This document shows positions 36,343 through 49,636 of a stretch of 64,000 bases of DNA, in pieces. The number at the start of each line of letters is the position of its first letter. Position 1 is the first letter of the stretch. A model generated the notes under the pieces. That model searched no databases. It worked only from the letters and a program-made list of their open reading frames with translations, and was not told where the DNA came from. Both the position numbers and the translations under genes were made by a program. Origin of the DNA: Rallus limicola (taxonomy: Eukaryota > Chordata > Aves > Gruiformes > Rallidae); the NCBI GenBank assembly GCA_022605955.1, contig JAKCOZ010000018.1:1496001-1560000 (forward strand). The letters are read 5' to 3'.

Positions 36343-38314
36343 TTGAAAAAGCCCATAATTCAGCTTATTTATAGCTGAATAAAAAACAATGCCTCCAAAT
36401 CGAAGTCAAAGTTCAGAGGGATTGGCTAGTACAGTGTTTTAAAACCTAGTTCTCAGCAGGTTAAAGGGCTGGGGAGAGGCCGTAATAGGATATTGAAGTG
36501 TTTTTCTTTTTCAGACTCAGCAATAAATTCCTTGACATCCCGTTATAATTTTATGAGCTGGTTGAGATTGTCGTATTGCATTAGCTCCTGAGAAGCCTCC
36601 ACGCAGGGCAGAGCGCAAGCTGGCGTCGGTTGTCTACCTCCGTGCAATGCTGGAGATAAGTGGGGTAGGTTCTTGGTGATTGAAGCAGCGGGCAAACCCC
36701 GGGGTGTGGTGTTTCCGAGCCATGTGGGCTATCTCAGATCCTTTGGGCATCACCATGTGAATCCTGAACACTGCTGCTAGTTCACCCATGGAAACAGGGG
36801 CATGGAAGCCAAAACCCCAAAGGTATGGCTACATGAGCAGGACTCGCTGTCCAGGCTGCACCAGTTGTCCCACGTGTGGACTCGTATCTGATGGCATCGC
36901 AGCCTGCGGTGATCTGTAAACAGACCCAAGGTGTCACCTGTGTGAACTGATTTTGCATCTGTCAGGTACCAAAGCACTAGCAGCCTGTCTCACATACCTT
37001 CTCCGAGTGTTTTATGTGCTGCTTCCCTTCATGCAAAGTAAACAAGTAAATGGACTGAGGGGGATTTTCTGTTCAGCAGCTACATACATAACAAAAATGC
37101 ACATATGACCTGTCATCTGTTTCTTTTTCCCAATGAACTGCAAAATCAACACACACAAATATGTTTATATGAACAGGCCAGAAAAACAGCTGGTTCATCA
37201 AATAAAAAGGGGCATACTTGGCTCTGCTAGGCCAAGTGCTCAACTGGATCCCCTGTATTTATAAAGTGAGAAAGTCGAGTGCGTTTGAAAACGCAGGTGT
37301 ATAAATATTTCTGCCAGACCTGTTGGAGTATTTGAAGTCTCCATCAAGCCGCTGCTCTGACTCACCACTTTCCAGCACGGGGAACACTGCCTTGTGGGCA
37401 GGCACTCCCCATCCCAGCGATGACACTGCCTGGGGACCGGGCTGCATTGCCTCAAGGGGTCTTTGCCTGTGGAGCACTGGAGGACACCCTCAGGCCTGAC
37501 CTCCTCCTGCCTGGAGGAGCCCAACAGAGGTGGGGCCCAGTGGCCTGCTAAGGCTGTCAGGGAAGCTTCATCCAGGGCAGAAGCGGTAGGTTGACTCCGC
37601 AGAGGTGCTTGAGGCAGACGTGGAGCTGACCGTTTGTTTCCTTGGCCTGCCAGCCATGGAAGGAGGCTGCAGCTGAACTGCCAACGTGGAAAAATCATCT
37701 CAGTTCTTCAGTCTAAACTTCAAAGGCAGTCATTACATTTAATGTTGCAAACCCCCTAATAATCCCGAGGAGGGAGAGTGGAGCAACAACGTTGGCATGC
37801 TGACACGAGCTGCAGACGCAATGCAAATATTATATTAGATACTTCCCAGCTATGGCTTCCTCTGGGGTGCTGTCACTGCTGCACATGGAAAAGTAAATCC
37901 TTTCATAATCAAACCCATGCCAGCACATGGACACATGCGCACGGCCAGGCACACAGACACGCGTGCGTGGCCCCGCGCACACCTGCAGAGCTGTGGCTCA
38001 ATGGTTGTGTAAGGCAGGCTGTCTCAGCAAAGCTCATGCAAAATTTCTGACCCTTGCAGAGCGATCCTGCTGTCTATCTAAGCTGCCTCCAGCCAGCACG
38101 GGGTAATATGCTCACACAAAATAGGTTTCCTGGTATTTTGGCTCCTTTTCTGCAAGTGTCTGTGACTAAATAGAACCATTATTTATCACTTTTTCCTCAG
38201 TTATGGCCTCTAAGTTAGAGGGGCTTTCTTCATGGAAAGCTCAGTCAAGCAACAAACAACTTTCCAAGCCGAAGGGACAGAAAGAGAAGTGTAAGATCCA
38301 CAATAGAATTTTAA

Positions 38315-38400
38315 ATCACAGTAACGTTCAAATGCCTGAAGCTCTGAAGAATTTGAGATCACAGTACCATTCAAAAGCCTGAAGCTCCAAAGCCTGTTGA
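38315..38400. repeat. 43-bp tandem duplication, diverged
   Basis: atcacagtaacgttcaaatg...cctgaagctctgaag at 38315 recurs as atcacagtaccattcaaaag...cctgaagctccaaag at 38358. The period is 43 bp, with a handful of substitutions. The divergence shows it is an old event. Confidence 0.85.
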
Positions 38401-39282
38401 CAGACCTGATCTACTTTATCTTCAAAGAACATCTGGCCATTTTTGTGCCCAACTAAACACTGAAGGGAAGCTCGCCGAGAGGAAGAAAAGGATCCCACAA
38501 GTTGGTTGTAGTATTAATGCTATTACATAGTTAACAACACCACATTTTAAGCTACGTGGCTGCTGATAAAGCTCCATGCCAGCTCTAGAGGTGTTACCTT
38601 TCTACCTAACTCTGGTACTAGTCATACTTGAGGAGCCTTCCCTGGGAGCATTCCTTGCCTCTGCCAGTTCGGCGGGTGCACTGTCCCAACAGTTACGAAG
38701 AGGCCAATCTTGACCCTTTTTTGGTATTCCTGAGTGTAACTGTGAGTCTGTGTCCTGGCCAAAGGCCTCAGGAGGAGCTTCAGCTTTGGACAAGAAAATA
38801 AAAATGTGCAAGCCATGATATTTCTTTATGGAAACTCCTGCTTTCAAAAGGAGATGGCAGTGCCCGTGGCATTTAGGCTACATGGTCTGTAAATTGCCTT
38901 GGACTGGACACTGATATGGAAATTTGAGGATATTGTTTCTTCAGTTCATGGTGAAGGAGCTCCTGAGTGTGAACGATGAGATATTTGAGCTTGGATAAAG
39001 GAAGTAATGAATTTTACCTTTCTTGTACTAAACGTGAGCTGAAGAAATCACACATGAGTGCTGCGCCATCAGAACTTTCTAACTCCAAATTGGTTTTCAT
39101 GATATTATTAGAATTTAAATTTTTAAAAATATAGTTTTAATAAACTTCTATAGATGTCTTGGAAGAGCTCCTCCAGCCTCCACTGACTCCCAACAATGGT
39201 GTAATAACCCCTGGGCTGGAACTGTTCCCGCAAGTGCTGCCAGTCGCGCCTCTCCCCTTGCTCATCACGGCGCGGATGAAAG

Positions 39283-39295
39283 CCACTAGATGTCA
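39283..39295 (+). promoter_or_regulatory. CTCF-like motif
   Basis: CCACTAGATGTCA agrees with the CTCF core CCASYAGRKGGCR except at one G position (T here). It lies in the gene-poor interval, just after a short CpG-rich patch. Binding is inference. Confidence 0.3.
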
Positions 39296-40352
39296 CTGCT
39301 ATATTGCTCTAATAAAGTTAAAATAATATTTTTCTGGCAATAAATGTCCTGACTCATAAGGAAGTTGGGTTATAAAAGCCGTGGATAGTTTGGATTCCTT
39401 CCAGTTAAAAAACAAAACAAAACTTTTTTTTTCTTTCTTTTTTTTTTTTAAACTAAAAATATTGGATCCAAGTTCAAAACAGTCATTTAACAAATAACAT
39501 TGACTTGCATTTTAAAAGGAAAAATACTTTGAAGTTAATACCAAGTCTGTGGCTCTGTGAACTGAGCTGATGGGAAAAAATTATATCTGAAGGTCTACAG
39601 TGCTAAAGACGAGGCTTGACTAAATGCAGGGTTGGGGACGTTCAGGAATACTCATATTCTCTTGCTCAACCAGAAGGCAAGGCAAAAGGCCAGTGAAATA
39701 ATAGTAATAGCAGTAATAATATTGTGTATTTATATGGTGCCTTTCATCTCCCAGGTTTCCACGCTGCAGTGTCTAGCTGACTGCAGATACAATAATTGCT
39801 TCACTCACCACCGAGCAGGAACCACCCTTGGCAAGGCTGTGGCAGCTGTCAAACAGCACATTAGGAACCGCTGCTCCAATTTGAAAGATCATCAGGGCAT
39901 TTTTGAAGCAGGTAAAGGATATTTTAATGGGCGAGCTCTGCATTTGTCCCCGTGACTGGGGCTAATTCAAGTTCTCTCATACATTTCTCTCTCTTCTGGA
40001 AGGGTGTTTTGGCTTTGTTTTGTTTGGTTTAAGACTTTGGGTCTTGAAACATTGGCAGGTGAGCTCAACTTTTTAACCCTTCTTGGGAAGAGATTTAATG
40101 TGTCTCAAGTAGCCACATGATTATACCTTACAGTTACCTAACTGAACTATTGTGTTTTTCTTTTGCTGTCACCTTGGTGAGAACCAGCCAGATCTGACTC
40201 ACACTGCCACAGGTACTTAACATGCTGAACTCTTGATGGTGGAAGATGAAGAGAATGTCCTAAATTCTGATAAGAAAATGCTCAGCTGAGGTAGGGCCTC
40301 TCTTTTCTATCTAGGGAAGCTCTTTTTGAATATGAAGAATGAAAAGTTTGGG

Positions 40353-40386
40353 TGGGATGGGATGGGATGGGATGGGATGGGATGGG
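40353..40386. repeat. (TGGGA)n microsatellite
   Basis: Nearly seven uninterrupted copies of the pentamer TGGGA on the + strand. The G-triplets every five bases could support a G-quadruplex. Confidence 0.95.
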
Positions 40387-42733
40387 TATTTTTGCCTCAT
40401 TGAATCCTTTTTTCTACCGGTAAGTGATGTGGACATCTTCAAGCAGTTTGTTAACCAGTGTTTTGGTATGGATGAGAGAGCACATATTAGGAGGGTAGCC
40501 ATTTTGGCAGTGTAGGATCCTGTCTTCACTCATTCTTGATCTTAGTATTGCAGCAGAATTGCCTAAGTTATTGGTGTCATATGAAGGAGCAATTTATACT
40601 CTGAGGAACCTTAGTGCAGCTGAAGCCTGGAGTGCACCCTTGTCCTGGTGTCTGGGTGGGTTGTACTGCAGAACATGAAGGGGCCTCGTGGGCCTTTCTG
40701 TCCCAGTAAGGTAGCTGCTCCAGCAGTCCTTGCCCAGAAAGATGCAGAAGAACCTTTCTGTACTACTAGGTGCAAGTGATCATTGAGAGAGAGCAATTAG
40801 GTTCCCTGTCAGGACCTGAGTAGTTTTAATCTGTGTCTGCTGCTTTACATGAGTAGGCTACGATATAAAATGAGGGTAAACTGCTCTGGCTTTCATCCAT
40901 GTGGGAGGAGGTAAGTTATCTGACCCAGAACCAGCATCAAAGGTAGGTGAGATTGTTTTTGAAGTGCCTGGAGCTGGGCTGGACACAATGGCTGACAAAA
41001 AGCCCACTACGTATCACCTTGGGAAAGAAAGTGTTTGATGTGTGCCTGCTCTTCTCCAGTGATGCCTCTGTTTTAATGTTAGGATAACTTAGGTGGATAA
41101 ATCTATGGTTTGGAAAGCACTTTGGGACTAATGGTGCTGTGTCACTGTAGGCTTCCATTAAATACCTGGTATCAAACAAAATACTCATCCAAAGACACTT
41201 ACAGACACACAGTGTAACTAAAGCTGGAGGGAAAGCTAATTGCCCTCTCTCCTGATGGGTAGTACTACAAAGTTTGTATGTTCTAGGTCTAGGTAAACTC
41301 CCAGATGGAGAAGGAACGAGACGGAGAAACAAGGCAAAGGCAAGAATAACTCACTTCCCTGGCTCAAGTTACCGACAAAGGCATGAAAGCCTCAGCCTGT
41401 AGTATAAATTATGACCTATCAACTCAACCAGAGTCATAATAAGAAGGGAGGAATCAGATGAGTAAGGCAATAGGGGAAAAGCAAACACTGTGAGTAATGG
41501 CAACAAGAGGTTAGTTCCCTAGAAGTTGTCTAACCACATTAGATAGCCCAGCTTAGCGACTGAGTCTGGGCCCGGTGTCTAGAGAATAAATCAAATGGGT
41601 TTTTTGTTGTTGATAAAACATTTTCTCCAGAGCAGATGGATTTAATATTTCCTGGATCCATACTGTTCAAGACTTGGAGTGGGGATGCTTTTCCAGGATT
41701 GCATTATTGATGGCTTTGTTTCCAAGGGATGCAAACTCAGAGAGTTCTCCTAGGACTTGTTGCTATAAACTGTTCAGTGAGGATTTTTGTCTCTCTTTGT
41801 TTCCTCCCTCCATTTGTTGACTTGAGTGTTTGCTCCTGATCAGCTTCACTTCTCTGGGACCAGATAATTCCTCACCCTCTCACTTCCACTTGTTTCTCTC
41901 CCCTGTTCCTCCTCTGCAGTCACTTCCACACCTTGTAGCTGTCCAGGTTGTGGGGACCAGCCTAGATTTTTGCCAGGCTGACAGAGGTAGCAGGCAGTGC
42001 TGGTGTGAGTGGACCACTGAGGTCCCCCCACTCAAGTGTGCCAGCTCCCCTTCTCTCCAACTACCTCCTGAGTTACTCTTTGCCCAGAGCAGGGTGATGG
42101 TGGAGCATTCCCGAAGTACAGTGTGAGGAAGCAGAACGATTCTGAAGTGTGATATCTTCTTGGCTGAAGGCAATGCTGAGCTGTGTACCATCTCCTAGGA
42201 CACGGGCTATTCTTTTAAAGTGATGTAACCTTCAAGGGTATTTTTCTGAAAGGTACCTTCCAAAATAAGCCTCTTTAGACTTGATTCAGTGCATAAATGC
42301 ACCCAGCTGGTACATAAATACATGCAGCTGCCACAAGATCGTGCAAACTCATAGCATCAAGCAGTATAAAGTGGTACATTGCCAACTTCTTCAGCTGAGT
42401 TGTGTGATCTGACCACAGCTCTCAAACAAGAGAGAGGTAATGCATCTGGGCCAACTTACCACCAGAATGCTTTTTCACACGTGAGTTTTTGTTCTGCCAT
42501 ATCTTATCTTTCAGCTTTGTCAGATGATACTGGATTCGCCACAAACCAACCTCCCAGTCCTGAAAATAGGTTGTGGGGAGCTCTTCTATCCATATTGTCA
42601 GGCTGTCAATTTGGTCATCTTGCTGAACAGCTTACGCTCCAACCAAACCTGAAATTCAGACTGTCTAGGTCAAAGAAGGTTGTTTGGCAAGTCTGGGCAG
42701 AGATGTATAGTAGACCAGACACTACAGAAATCA

Positions 42734-42777
<44 letters not shown>
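42734..42777. repeat. (ATCT)11 microsatellite
   Basis: Eleven perfect tandem ATCT copies. It extends a chance open frame with Ser-Ile-Tyr-Leu repeats, which is not a gene. A perfect tetranucleotide array of this length is likely to be polymorphic. Confidence 0.97.
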
Positions 42778-42782
<5 letters not shown>

Positions 42783-43306
42783 CAGGTAGAAAGAATTTTA
42801 ACTCCCAGGAGACTGTGGGCCCTGGGACAACCCAAGGCTGGCTGTGCCCATGACAGCTGCCCTACTCTTCCAAAGAGAACCGCACCATTCTGTTCCTACC
42901 AGCTCCGATTTGGCCAGCAGTTATTTGACATGGGGACACAAGTGAGGAGCTGGGAAGGAAAGCCAGCTTTGGATGTGAAGAAAATGCCTTTCCGCAATGG
43001 TCCCTGGCTGGCTGTACATCCTTCAGAGCCATCTTTACCTATAAAATACAGTGGCCTCACATAAGTCAAGTTGACAGCAGCCTCTTTATAGATCAAGTAC
43101 CCTGATAGCTGCTGTAGGATGTATTTTGTGTCCCCCCCAACTGAGACAAATCTTGGAGAATATTTTTTTAATCAAAACCAGATACACAAGAATCAAACTT
43201 TTCTTACCATGCTGTCACTCTCCTTCAATTATATGAAAGGAGGTTCACTGCAAAATCTTTTGAGTAACAAAAATTTAGCTGTTAGTGATGGATCCTTTGT
43301 TGTGTT

Positions 43307-43332
43307 GTTTTGTTTTGTTTTGTTTTGTTTTT
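43307..43332. repeat. (GTTTT)n microsatellite
   Basis: Five GTTTT units in tandem on the + strand. Confidence 0.95.
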
Positions 43333-46300
43333 AAGCATACTCTTTAAGAGCAGCTGAGTTTAATCCCTTACTCACCCTGTAAATCCTTCCTCTTTGTCCA
43401 TCTCTAGCCCACTTCCTCTTACTTCAGCACTTCCTGCAAGGTATACGTGGTGCTCACAAGACACACTGTTATTCCACAATGACTAAGTTGTCCTGAAGTG
43501 TGTTATGTTTTAATAACAACAGGAATTAGGTTTTCTGCTACCAAAACCATTTTATTATGACACATCCAAAGACAAAAAACCCCTCTTGTGCAATAACAAG
43601 GGGAAAAAAAAACACCTCTTTCCATCCACTTGTACAAAAGAAGCCTCAAGAGATTAGTGCCATAATAAGAAAAAACTAAAGATGATTCAGTTTAGAAAAA
43701 TGTAGCTAATATGTCTAAAGGAAACGGCAAGTACTTAATCAGACAGAGAGAGATTTGGGAAGCAGTATTATTGGACATGACCTGTGAGTTATAGGGAGAC
43801 AGCGAATCAGATAATAAATAGATAATTAAGTTTTTTTTCTGAGATGGCTCTGGCATCATGGCATTTGAGATATTGTGTTCTGTGGTGTGTGTCCTGACTG
43901 GAGGGAAGATACAAGTGGGTTGGTGGGGATGAAGTAGCCATGAAAACAATCAGGTGAGGGAGACAAAAAAATGTGAGAGAAATAATTGAAAAGAAAGCAT
44001 GTATTGAGAGTTTGACTAAGTGATGGCATAAGGAAGGGCAGAGGAGTTGAAATATATGAGAGCCCTAAGTGGGAAGAGGAGCCATGCAGTGAAACACGTG
44101 AGATGGGATCTGAAGGGTGAGAGGAAAGAAAACGTTAGCTTGACTAGCAGGAGAGGACTGTGGATGGTCTTAAGACTCATAATGGCTGCCCCATCCTTTC
44201 ATTTTATTTAAAATAAATAGATGAAAGTGCTAGGAAATACCAGACTAAATTCGAGTAACTTTGGGCAGGAATAGGAAGGAGAGCTAAGAAAGGAAAAACA
44301 AGGTCAACCTCTGCATCTCTAATTTCAGGGCTGATTCACTGTCACCTCACTAACATACTTGGGGGTTATCTTGTCTGAACTTCCATGGATCAAAAGGTTG
44401 GGTGAAGTTCAAGGAGGGTTATCTCAGTTCTCTTGCAGAAGTGCTGTGACCTTTGTAATGAGGGCAGCTAAGGGGTGGTAGCCTCTGGAAAGCTTCCTAC
44501 TTACTCAAAAGTTTGGAACAGAGGGTATATCTTCCTCTCCTCATCAGTCCTTCCAGGCTTAGGCAACCGAGAGCTGGACCCTCAGGGCTACTGCTGATAC
44601 TGAGCTAAGGTTATCATATGTAGGTAACCAAGGTAAGGCTGGAATCTACGGTTACAAACATGACGTTTTGGCACTGCACCTGCTCTGGTAGGTATCAGAG
44701 ATGAAAAGGCTATCTAAAGTTACATATTATAGATAATAAAAAATCAGTGGAGTCTTTTCAGACCTTACAGTGAACGGTTCACATGTTATTTTCTCCAGCT
44801 TCTTGCGCAGCGTTCCGTATTACACAGGGTATCGGATAAAAAAATAAAACTGCTAAGACTTGAGAACTTTTCTGGTTGGTTGTGACCTCTGTTTCACCTG
44901 AGTAGGAGCCATGGAGATACACAACCAAAAGTTTTCAAGAGCCTGCGGTGCATGGGAACTGAGCCACATGACCTGCATGTCTCCTGTTTGGTGGCTTTCA
45001 CACACACCGACAGCAAAGCAGACGGGAAGTGAGAGTTCAGTGAGAAACAACACATCCTCATCAGCGCGCTGAGACGCAGGATGCCAACCTGAATTCCTGA
45101 CATATTAGCATTTGAGCCATAGGCAACTGCCAATGGCTCTCTGGCCAAGCCAGGCCAAACAAAAAGTTCCTCTTACATGTTAAAATTAGAAATAAGATAT
45201 TACTCAGTTGGACATCGCAATAATAGCAATCGCTTACGCTTGCTGGGAATCGTTCTAGCAGGTTTAGGACTACGTCTGTCCCCTCCTTTCCGGAGCCTGG
45301 AGGTACATGACTGTATTTTGACCTGTCTCAACCCTCTTCGAAGGCAGTTGCTGTAGTATTGCACCATGCAGAGTCTGGGACCCTGGAACAGCAATGCCTT
45401 GTTTTCCTGGACTTAGTAAGAGGCAAGAGGTAATTTTCCTTCTATCCCAAAGCCTTTAACGGTGCTTTGCTGATGCACTGAACCTCTTGGGTAGTTGGGA
45501 CAAGGATGTAAAGAAAGGGGATGAGCAGCCTGGGGGAAACCAATTCCTGTCCTGTGGGGTTGTAACAAACAAGAGCAGGTTCTGAAGTTCAGTATTGTTT
45601 GTAGGGCCAACCGGCCCTCTGCTCCCTCTTACCAGCACACTGAAGAAGTTCTCTGAGAGACTGAAAATCACCTCTGTCCTCAGCATCTTTTGTTTTCTGC
45701 CTCTACCTTGGTTTAAGACTTCTTTGTTTCTCTAACATTGGTTACCACTGACCTAACATGACAGGCCTTTGATGTCGAAAGCAAGAGGCACTGCAGCTTG
45801 AACTAAAAAGCCAGTCTTGAAGCTAAGGCGATAATGACTTTTGTTGTAGATGGACTTGTCCCGGTGGGAGAACTCTGACACGCACCAAAAGCAAAATTTC
45901 TTCTTCCAGAGTTCGAGTTGTTTAGTTCAGATTAATAACAAAAAGGGTGGTGCATCCCAGCAGAGCTGGATTTCTGTGTCACTGTGGAACAATGAGCAGT
46001 TAAAGCTACATTATCTTCCGAACTTGACTTGGCCGGGGCTCTCTGCAGCTGCAGACTTGAGAGCAACGTTAGAACTGGCTCTACTAGATATGGCTGCAGT
46101 GGGAGTTTATGGGGTGGGGAGGGGTGATTGTTAACTTGAATTGCATACTTCTGGGTTATTTTTTCTTTTATTAGTGGTAATGAAATGTTCTTTACTTGCT
46201 AAAACTTAGGACTGCTCCAGTCAGCAGCACGGGCGTGTAGCAGGGACTGCGCTGCCTGCCCACCGTGATAATCACTCTCTCATGTCATGGCTGGCATGCT

Positions 46301-49206
46301 TCTGTGCATGCATGATCATCAATTTTTTGCCATTGGGTGAGACTTCTAGATCAAAGAGGTTTATGAGCAGAACCTCCAATGTGTTTGAGGTTTGCCCATC
46401 ACTGCATGATACTTCCCAAGAGCATATTTCCTCATTAAAAAGTAGCCAGACTTGTTCCTGACTGCATTATGGTTAGTTTTGATTCAAGGCTGCCTCCAGA
46501 ATCAATGGGAGTGTGCTCTTGGAAAGTACTGTACAGAGATGGGGAAACCTCAAACATTTTGGAGGTTCGGTTTGGAAACCTCTTTGGTTTGGATGTCCAC
46601 CAAAAGCATGTCATGAGATGGTTAGAAGTCTGGGTGGGGTTTACATCTGAGGATAGAGTGCAAAAGTGAGAATTGTTTAGCTTGGAAGAAGAAAGAGTTG
46701 GAGAGTATGTGAGTGAGGTGTTTTAAGAAAGATACCATGAAAACTAATCCACTCCTCAAATTAACGTTGCTCCCTAATATGGGAGCAAGGGGTCTGTAAG
46801 CAGAAATGGAACAGGGAAAATATTTTAGTGTGGACCATTTAGCTAGAGTATTCAGAAGTCCTGATCTCCAAAAGCTGGAGAGAAGTGATTGGCACAAGCA
46901 GCATGGTTTAGCAGGAAGGGCACTGATTTTGAGATGTTGCTGTGTTCTCCTTAGGGAAGTTTTGTCTCCCCTATGTGCCTCCCTGCCCCCTCTGTGTGTC
47001 TTGCCCATGAACAGTAACTGAGAATGGAGAATCAGTCCTAACTCTGTGCCTTCACTCAACAGGGCTTCAGCCCTGGCACTGCACCTAGGGCAGTCTTGGC
47101 ACCATTTAGGCACTTAACAATGACATTGGGTGTCTGATGGGATTTTTAAAAACACCCACATGACAAAATCCTGTTGGGAATGGAGTATCCATCTACTTCT
47201 GAAAAGTTTGCCAGGTAGGTGTGTTCAGCCCAAGAGTTTATATGCAAAAAAATTTCTGGCCATCTTCCACGGTACTTTCCAGTGATAAAACAGGTACACC
47301 AGCCCCAACTCCTCTTAATGGCACCTTGTGGTGGTAGATATGTCAATCTCTGAGGTGCCTAGGTAGTAGGAAATAAATAAAGCTTTCAAAGATTGGTTTC
47401 TGGACTCACTTAAGAAATCATCCTAGTTCTGGAGGCTGTCTCTTCATCCACATGCTTCAGAGCAGTGGTGATGTGACAGTTTACTCAAAGAACATTTCTG
47501 GATAAAGTACCTTGCTGCTGCGTGCCTTACTTCTCCATTTATCTAAATTCTGTGCTCTTCAGAGCTGCTCATGAAGCACTTAAATCACAGGAAGGAATGT
47601 ACTATCGATTAAATGTAACATTTTAAAATGTAAACGTAGATGACAGGATGTAGTACAACTCCAAAAAGGAGCTGAAAATACCAATCAAACCAAATCGATT
47701 GAGGTCGAGGGGGTTAGTCCCTGAAGTGGTACTGGGAGCCAAGCTGAATCAGAATAAAACCAACGAACCAAAGGTCATCTGTCTCCACTGGGCTGGGGAC
47801 AAAGTGAAGCCGCGTAAACCGGCCGTTTTGTGATGCCTGGACTATTAATCACAGTCCAGATCAGTATTGATCTCTGCAGGGGTGGGGATGAGGGAGAAAG
47901 GGTGGAGGATTTTGTGCAAGTACCAGACTATCCTAAAGGTAAGAAGTAGGGGGTCGTGAGAGGCTGTATTCTTAATCACCTTTCGCTCTATCTTCCAGCC
48001 TGGAGCTGCTTGTCAGTTGTGACCCAGGTGAGGCCGGGTGCAGGAAGTCACCCCTGCCACGGCGAGGACAGTGCCAGGCAGTAGTCGCTCCACTGGGACT
48101 GCAGGCTCTATTTTGCCTGCCCTGTGGAGAAGCCTTCAGTTGCTCATGAAGATAACATCACTATTACCTCAAGATGCTTCTCTAGAAACTATCAAGCCCC
48201 TTGTTAGACTTTTGAGGGCCTCGAGCAGGACTTCAGAACTGCAGCTGACAGAAGAACGCAGAGGCAGTTGGCTTATCAGAAAAGAAAGCAGCAGGACAGC
48301 TTTAAAGCTGGAATGGCTCTGCACACGGGTAACGGGTACTGCAACCGCTCCTTTCCCTGGAACAGGTAGGAACTGGGATTTCTCCAGGTATGGTTAACGT
48401 AAAGCCCCTGTGATTAATGTAACTCACCACTGGATGTCATTGTTTCTCTATTGGAAAGCATCAGGGATACTTATTTGGCAGTAAAATTGTTTTTATTGTC
48501 TTTTTTTTTTTTTTAATTTCTCCCCCAAATAAAGAGCTTCACATATGGGATATTCAGGTGTTTGGCACCTTTTCCACTTGGCTACAACAAGCTCAGGAAC
48601 CAGATTACACTTCTTGTTTTCCTAGGGTGGGGAAGGTTTACAGCCTTGTGATGAATATGGTCTATCCTCAAACTAGCAGCTATCAGGCCAGATCGTCAGC
48701 TGGTGTAAATTGTACTGCTCTGTTGAGTCAAAGAAGACATGCCAATTTAAACAGGCTGAGGATCTAGCCCGTTATGCCTGCTTCTTTCAAGTCCCACTCA
48801 ACTACAGCCAATCTGCTTCCTCATACACCTCCTTCATGTCCCTCTGTCCCACCTTTTCCCTTAGTGTTCTTTTACAACAGACCCAGTCCTTTGTTCTCCT
48901 TTCTATCTCGGTCTGCCGTTTGAAAATTTCATCCAAGTTTTGGTATCAGTTGTTTTTTTCCATGTTCTTTCTGCTTTTGTGTGTATTTTCTTCAACATGC
49001 CCCTTCCAGATGCAGATCTGGCAAGACAGCCTTAGAGAGATGTGGTCCACTGGAAAAGGAAGCAAGTCATATGGACTTAGCCCAGAGTGTTTTCCATCTT
49101 CACATCTTACCTTGCCTTTTTGGTTGTTCAGAATTTGCTTCTCATCCCATCTCAGTGTTAATTTTCTACACCCACTCCTGATTTTTTTAAAAAAATCTCA
49201 AAATCT

Positions 49207-49636
49207 CATAGCATCATAGAATCATAGGGGTTGGAAGGGACCTTGAGAGATCATCGGGTCCAACCCCCCTGCCAAAGCAGCTCCCTAGCTCATATTGCGT
49301 AGATAGGCATCCAGACGGATCTTGAATATCTCCAGAGGAGACTCCACACCACCCTGGGCAGCCTGTCCCAGGGCTCTGTCACCCTCACTCGGTAAAAGTT
49401 TTGCTGCATATTGGTGTGGAACTTCTTATGCTCTAACTTGCAGCCATTGCCCCTTGTCCTGTCTCCACAGACACTGAAAAGGGGCTGGCCATTTCCCCTT
49501 GCATCCCATACTTAAGATATTTATAAACATTAATAAGGTCCCCCCCTTAGTCTGCTTTTCTCGAGGCTGAACAGTCCCAGCTCACTCAGCCTTTCCTCAT
49601 GGGGGAGATGCTCCAGGCCCTTAATCATCTTTGCAG
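49207..49636 (-). mobile_element. CR1 LINE 3' fragment, antisense
   Basis: It begins with agaatcataggggttggaa on the + strand, the reverse complement of a CR1 3' end. It continues with gggcagcctgtcccagggct, cattgccccttgtcctgtct and aggctgaacagtcccagctc, all standard reverse-complement CR1 text. It is about 430 bp and 5'-truncated. Confidence 0.93.

Larger units (their letters stand above)
31890..49206. other. Long gene-poor interval
   Basis: I find no exon set, RNA gene or complete mobile element in this 17-kb interval. It contains the simple repeats, the 43-bp duplication and the CTCF-like site listed separately. Exons of FGF18 and NPM1, the expected mammalian neighbours on this side of FBXW11, are not seen. 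Confidence 0.65.

Noticed and set aside
42379..42789. 136-codon frame ending in Ser-Ile-Tyr-Leu repeats
   Set aside because: The tail is a translation of the (ATCT)11 microsatellite.
46622..47113. 163-codon minus-strand frame
   Set aside because: No domain, Cys/Ser/Leu-rich text and no splice or promoter context; most likely chance.
48430..48446. Second CTCF-like site (ccactggatgtcat)
   Set aside because: At least two mismatches in the core motif.
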